Assembly (NCBI GenBank): GCA_021234155.1
Contig: JAJEKV010000065.1
Coordinates: 4,932,837 to 4,996,836 of the forward strand
DNA: 64,000 nucleotides
From: Isoetes taiwanensis
Taxonomy: Eukaryota > Streptophyta > Lycopodiopsida > Isoetales > Isoetaceae
Direction: 5' to 3'
This document shows positions 58,001 through 64,000 of the stretch, piece by piece (within the stretch, counting starts at the first letter, position 1; every line of letters starts with the position of its first letter). The notes under the pieces are model-generated. The model searched no databases. It was given only the letters and a program-made list of their open reading frames with translations, and was not told where the DNA came from. Position numbers and translations under genes: made by a program.

Positions 58001-61000
58001 TAAAATAAATAACTGCTAGACATTGCTGGCGACTTCGTTAAGTAAGCAATTTGACTAACATCTCGATACAAGTATGATAAATCTATAAATTCCCGAGGAG
58101 CAATTTTGCGCCGAGTTCCAAGTCATGATCCGTGGACGGTAAGATAGATAATGTGACTTCTCTCAGTAGCGAAGATTCATGCATTCCATCTCTTACCATT
58201 CCTCGCCAAGAGGGGTTGACGTCGACAATCCTACTCTACTTACTAAGAGCGAGGAATCAACTTCTATGCTACAAAGGAGAAACTATAGACCCATTGACTA
58301 CTTAAGGCTTAATCATAGAAACGACAAAAGGAGTATGTTTCATAAAAAGAAAATTATAGCACAAGGAAGTTTTGAACTCGCTTCCTTCACCGATGATTAC
58401 AATTAAAGATAAAGATACTAGAATTATAATCACAGAAAGTATCAGTGCATTCACTAAGACTAAGCAAAACCTTGAACACATAATCAAACAAAGACTAAGT
58501 TGCAAACAAAGACAAGCTAAGAAGCAGATGCGGTGGTAAATTAATCTTACTCAAATCTAGGTTGCAGAGTGGGCGTATTAATCAAAGAGCTCCCGAAAGC
58601 CTCTTCTAAATCTATTAATAAAGCACACAAGCAAGAAAGTTTCTAAAACTCCAATCTAATGAAGCACTTAGGCCCATTGGAACGGGTTCATACTTTTGTG
58701 GAGTCCAACACAAGTAGTAGTGTTCTTCGAGGGTTGGCTACCCAAAGTCGTATGGAGGTCAACCATGGTTATCACACCCAACTCGACAAAATGATCCACT
58801 TCTGATGACAGAGAATCAAGAGGAGGTGGAAGAGGATAAAGAGCACCATATTGGACCTAGAAAAGAGCATCCCAAGTATTGGGTGGACTTGCTCCCATAT
58901 GATCCCCATGGATGGATTTGAAGGATGGCCAATATTTGATCAGTCGCACTAATCGTGATGAAGATACGCCTTTATCCTCATTTGGTTAGGTATAATATCT
59001 CGAAAGTGTTAGGAAGCTAATAACCCTAATGAAACAAGGTGAGTGTGGAGTGGTGGCGCCCAAAGAAGTGGGAAAAGGAGTCACATCAAAAAGAGCTACA
59101 AAGATTGTTTTACTAAGCAATGAAAGTATGACATGATCCCGCCCAATGGATGGAAATAAACTGTTGTTGATGTCAGCGGAACCCGCGGGATCAGAAAGGG
59201 GTGCGTGAAGATTCTAATCTCTGTGAAGGATAAAGTTCAAGTCACTAGAGAAGATAGCCTAACAAGCAAAAATAAAGTACTAGAGTCCATGTGAGTATCT
59301 TGGCGATGAATTCTACTTTCTATTTATTCTACTTTCAGTATATATAATTTTCATTGTAATATCGTTTCATTGTAATTCATTTCTCAAGATATAAGCATTC
59401 ACTCTACTCTGAATGTGTGAAATACTACCAGATCTACTTGCATACATCTATACTTGAATGTGGAACACCGTTGCATAAGTATTAATCCTGTAATTTGAGA
59501 CATGTTAGAATTAAGGCTGATAATAAAAGTATTTACATGCAATTCCACATTGTTGAAATTAGTTGTTTACTATTTGCAATTCCCCAAAATGATGGAATAA
59601 TTTCAAAATAATGGAATCATGGTTCTATTTATTGTGCAAGGTATTGTGTAATACTATGGGGCTTTATTACAACTGCTGGAAAACTAAAGATATTTTGGTT
59701 CAAAAGATTCACAAATGTGTCTCAGAATTGATTGTGGAACAACTAATTATTAGTGTAGATAATTAGAATTATTATGGAAATTAAGTAGGTGCTTGTTGTC
59801 CTTCCGTGAGAGGGACACATATCAATTTGCACTTAGGATGTGGATACATTTGGAGGTGTAACATGCACATCTATAGTAGTGAATTATAGATTTGTCTTAC
59901 ACACTGAATGAGTGCATTGTCAAAGATTGGAATTCAACCTGAGTGTCTTGGGTTATGAAAATTCTTTTGATTTTTGACTACTTCATTCATTGAATATTGA
60001 TTTAAGGTCAAGAATCAAATTACTTAAACTCAATTGAAAAGCTATTGGCATGGTCAAAAGTTTGTTGCATTAACGCTCAAGGGTTGGGACTTGAACAAGG
60101 GACTTTAACAAAGCTGATGTTTATGATGAGCTTGAAGATTATTGGCTTCATAAAGGTCAAAATGTTGTTACCTATAACTTCAAGCCAAGGAAATAGGTGA
60201 AATTATATATGATCCGGCGAGTTGAGAACTTATGATTAAAAACCATGAATCGAAGTGTTGGATATTATCTAGAAGATAATATACAAATGACCATAAAGTG
60301 ATCTCTATGGCTATTAGAGTTTCTTGAATTGTGATATAATTCTTAATTGAAGGGATTATTTACATTAGAGTGAAGGTTGACTAAAGAGCAAGGTGGATGT
60401 CCGACCTGCACCGAATCTCTCTTGTATAAAGTGGTCGGCCGAAGGGTCAATCCCCATTTACATGCAACACATCACAAAATCACAAAATCCCATACTAGAG
60501 GTGGGAAGTTATGGTCAAGTTTTCCGTTGTTACTTGGTCACAGGTAAATGTACAAAGCCATGAAAGTCAAGATAGTTGCATACTAAGATTGCCACAAGCT
60601 TAGTTACATGGAAACATTATGTAAGTGGTGAGCGATGAGTCACATTGCTCAAGATCACATGAAGGGCCAAGACTTCATTCTAGTAAGCTTTGGACCAAGT
60701 AAATCCTAGGGTGGGTACTAATGAAGTAGATGTTGTTAAATCTAATGTGGTTAAAATATGCATGTGAACATGATACCATTGGAAATGGTCTATGCTAAGG
60801 ATCGCGGGAGATTTGGTAGTGGACAAATATGTGAATCATTCAGATAATTCCATCAATGCCTTCAAGATGTGTTGAGAGAAATTTTATCCATGAGAAGTTA
60901 ACTACGGAAGGATTAGCCACCCTATTCGCTACTCAATTATCTATGCAATGATCTAAAGCCGCATCTAAAAGTGTGTGTGGATTGGCAGAATCCTATGATA

Positions 61001-61569
61001 TATAATGGCATACATGAGTGCCTCAAAAGGATTCTACTTTTGAGTTGTTGTAATGATGGAGAGGCAATTCTCACTTTCTCCCGTATGGTAGAAATACGTA
61101 TCTCAAGTAGAGTCAAACCCATGCAAGTTGACTTGAGGAAAGATGATTGTGTGGACTTAAGAAATGATAACTTATTAGTTATAATGAACAATTTTCTTAA
61201 CAAAATGTTCATCCCTGTGACATAATACTTTTCGAGAAAAGTTGGGAACATATGAGTTAGCTGGGAAACTAGATCTAGTATCACTATTGCAAAGCTAACT
61301 ATACAATTATACTATGTTGGATAATGGAGATATATTCCATGATATAGTTCTTTGCTAACTCTAACGGATTTTGGATGCCCGAATTTGTTTAGAAGTTGCA
61401 CAATAAGGATATTCTTTGGAATATCAAGGTCTCAGAGGGACATGAGAATTCTATGACCATTAGGAGGATAAGTGAATTGTACAATATAATTTTATATTAA
61501 TCTTACTTAGACCTGAGGCCAAGGTTCAAGGAGAGCATGAAATAAAAGTGTTGTAATTTGGGGGCATGT
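58001..61569. other. Gene-poor stretch
   Basis: AT-rich. Open stretches such as 60971-61225 (+) and 60937-61284 (-) overlap and lack domains. If an LTR starts at 61570, part of this could be the internal region of an old element, but no gag or pol motif is legible. Confidence 0.35.
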
Positions 61570-62880
61570 TATGATGCTAGACCAAGGGACGCCCATGGTT
61601 GTGAGTAGTGCCCATCTAACACTGTCTCGTATATGATTGACATGAATATATGACTCTCAGACTACTGGCAGCGGAGAAGTAAATTTTGAGATGGAAAAAG
61701 TTCATAAGGCTTAATTGAAGTAAAATCAAGGTCAAGGAGTCCAAGAATTTAAAACCATTAGATTTCTGGGTGGGTTGACATGGCAACCATGTGACACAAT
61801 AATCTAAAGGTAACATATCAAGAATGCAGTATAACTTTTCTTTTCAAAGGCAAGGGTTCTATTTTGGGGTTGGATGTGGCGCCAAACAAATTTAGGTTTC
61901 ATTAGCTTGCCTTAATCGGATTTGGCTTGACTTTAGTTCCGTTTTCCAAGAATATCCGCTGGGTAAGCAGTGCTTTATGCATTCGGCTAAGGACAGAGTG
62001 ATCTAAATTTGTTTTGTTATTGTTCTTAAGGTAAACTTTGGCGCAAGAAGTGCCTTACAAAGTTGTAATTTGCATAAATGTGGAGCTCTCATGTCTTGAT
62101 TCATGTGGATGAGAATTCTGTGAGCTGCTATGGTGCTTCTTGGTATTGCTTCCTGCACGCTTAGTCTCTTGACCTTGGAGGACAAGGTCCTAGGAGGAGG
62201 GGAGGAAAGATCAAGTATAGTTTCTTAGCTTCAAAGCCGCAGGACTGCCTAGGGAGGTAGTTAGAAATTAGTCTAGGAAGTGCCGGGTATGGGAACGCCG
62301 AGAAATGTTCAAAGCCTAGTTATCATTTAGGGGCGTTGTTGTGGGATTTTATAATGGCAAAAGTTTTGCATGATAAAGTGCCTTTTAAATAAAATGTTAA
62401 TGTCTTTATTTATAATGAACCATTGAAATAGTCCGTATGGTGGAAACAATTACGCCACTGGGTTATTCCAAGAGAAATTTCCTTGCACTATCGCGGTGCG
62501 CTTCGGGATCATTGATTCGCATCGAGGGTCAATCCGCAGTGCAATGGATATTTCAGCCGAAAAAAAAGGTTGAAGCTCATCATTCTAATCTTAGACTTCC
62601 GATCTCCAGGTATTGAAGACGTTCTGGAAAAGCACACCGATTTCCGGGAGCAAGCTTCGGAGAAGAACTGGATTCTGCGATAATCTTGGATCCAAAGATT
62701 GTTTCGATTCTAATCTTCCTTCTTGGTCAGTTCAGAGGCTATTTTGACCTCTTTTGGGGTTATTCCTGCAAAAGTCAGAGTAATTTGGGAATCATCCATT
62801 ATTTTCACGGTCGCTTTTGGTTTGAGCAAAGATCGCTACAACAAGAGATAAGTTCTGTGTTAGAACTTCAGCTGGTGCTT
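61570..62880 (+). mobile_element. Possible LTR start after a polypurine tract
   Basis: aatttgggggca is followed by tgttatgatgc at 61570. This is the usual arrangement of a polypurine tract and the TG of a 3' LTR in Ty3-type elements. The far end is not defined (62880 is a guess), no second LTR is found, and no coding region precedes it. Treat as a lead only. Confidence 0.25.
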
Positions 62881-64000
62881 TAGTCAAACTTATCCAAGGG
62901 GGTTAGGTTATCGGCCAGTGGAGTTCCCTCGGGGAATTAAGGCCATGGAACTTCGGGAGTTCCCAAGGAGGCAATTGATTCATTTTGTAGGTCTTGACCC
63001 ATCATCATCCAACTCGCTAATTCTAATTATATTGGGAGGCCACATGCAACTCCTCTTCTAGAGCCTATGGGGACTTCAGGAGATGCTCAACTACATCAAT
63101 CTCTTTAATACTTTTTTCTAGATGGGCAAATCCTTTCCATCCAAGACCTTCCCAACTCCATCTCACACAAAGAGATTCGCCAAGACCATCCATTCTCTCA
63201 TGTCGACGAGAAATTACCCCATGTTGATCTCTCAAACGATGATGTAGCATGTACCGGCATGACACCATGTTCGGAATTCAAAGTCTCGGCTAGTCAAACC
63301 TTAAATTCTAGACTTCCTGTACAAGAAAGTTTTGCTATCACAGAAGAAAGAAACTAATGGATGAGGGTCACTGAGGGCAACATATACAGCATTGTTGTCT
63401 CAACTGTTTTAAGCAAAGATTGACTTCAAAAGGAATTGATGTTGATTCATGACAACTACAACTAATGACTTTATTAGGACCAAAGGCTACTTAGCCTTCA
63501 ATATTAGGCCGATAAGCCCAATGTACCCCATGTACCACTTAAATGACAACTTCATCTAAACGTGAAGTCTGGCACAACTATAAAGATTTTATGTGTTGAG
63601 ACCGGTGAACGACATGTATGCTACTCTTTATTTTGTATTGTCCTCTGGAAAAAGGATTTTCCTAACAATTCCAGAAATCACCGTGATGTCTATGTGTGCT
63701 ACATGCTTTGAATTAAAAGTCAAAGACAATGCAAGGCAGCACCGTACTAAAAAGTAAGCTTCCCACAATATCCTTGCCTAGTTCTTTTCAACCTAGGTTG
63801 TTTTCCCCTGAACATGTTTTCTTTTCAGAGGCATTGAAAGAGAAACTGAACAATGAGAACAACACCTTAGAACAAGCACGGTAGAAATAAATAACCCTTT
63901 AGAAAGGAGAAGACTCACAAACAGCGTGAAGAAGGCACTAGAACAACCACTCAACTATATATCGGTTGAGCAACAATGTAACTGAACGTATGCATACCAA
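62881..64000. other. No recognisable gene
   Basis: The end of the window is AT-rich. An open stretch at 63065-63268 (-) has no supported identity. Confidence 0.4.

Noticed and set aside
1-64000. CRISPR arrays, bacterial operons, prophage or plasmid functions
   Set aside because: No regular short-repeat array and no prokaryotic gene layout; the content is plant nuclear.

Overview
This window looks like plant nuclear DNA from a large, repeat-rich genome. A seedless vascular plant such as a fern is my best guess, but a gymnosperm or lycophyte cannot be excluded. The basis is GT-AG split genes, a PLS-type pentatricopeptide repeat (PPR) protein, an eight-cysteine lipid-transfer protein, plant L1 and Copia elements, and long AT-rich gene-poor stretches. 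The species call is inference; no sequence here is diagnostic. Only two intact coding regions convince me: a PPR gene (39590-41263, +) and a small secreted lipid-transfer protein (47003-47260, +). Nearly everything else is mobile DNA or decayed genes.

Layout. 1-1400 is AT-rich with a gggtatt-type tandem repeat. 1402-12363 is a minus-strand L1-type LINE (ORF1 with a DUF4283-like domain, then endonuclease and reverse transcriptase) opened by two later insertions. One is a 5.3-kb Copia element (2538-7861), itself interrupted at about 3.9-4.6 kb. The other is a 1.14-kb terminal-inverted-repeat element (9331-10471). At both sites the LINE reading frame is regained across the target duplication, which fixes the insertion boundaries well. 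13136-14163 (+) is a frameshifted transposase-like pseudogene. Facing it, 15691-22557 (-) is a decayed gene of at least 11 exons coding for a coiled coil, a RING-like zinc cluster and a Ulp1/C48 SUMO-protease-like domain. One of its introns holds a 2.7-kb segment, bounded by a 9-bp direct repeat, that carries a pseudogene of a mitochondrial alternative NAD(P)H dehydrogenase.

23-29 kb holds a DUF4283-like retroelement relic, an orphan LTR with primer-binding site (26753-27295), a 709-bp long-inverted-repeat element (27373-28081) and a possible BAH-domain fragment. 29-39 kb is mostly featureless, with a SINE-like tail, an inverted-repeat element at 37.6-38.1 kb and a dispersed roughly 43-bp motif in four copies. 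The PPR gene at 39.6 kb is followed by two partial tandem copies of its own 3' end. 42-45 kb has a TA-flanked MITE (42940-43273), a polypurine tract and a tRNA-derived SINE (about 44634-44857).

45.4-46.7 kb is an unclassified spliced pseudogene just upstream of the lipid-transfer protein gene. 47.8-64 kb is largely non-coding, with a 0.3-kb tandem duplication, a possible 2-oxoglutarate-oxygenase-like exon at 51 kb, a palindrome-ended segment at 53 kb, unclassified coding-like debris at 55-58 kb and a possible LTR start at 61570. No genes here work together in a pathway. The nearest thing to a system is the convergent transposase-like and RING/Ulp1 pair at 13-22.6 kb, which may be the decayed cargo of one large DNA transposon. 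That link is inference.
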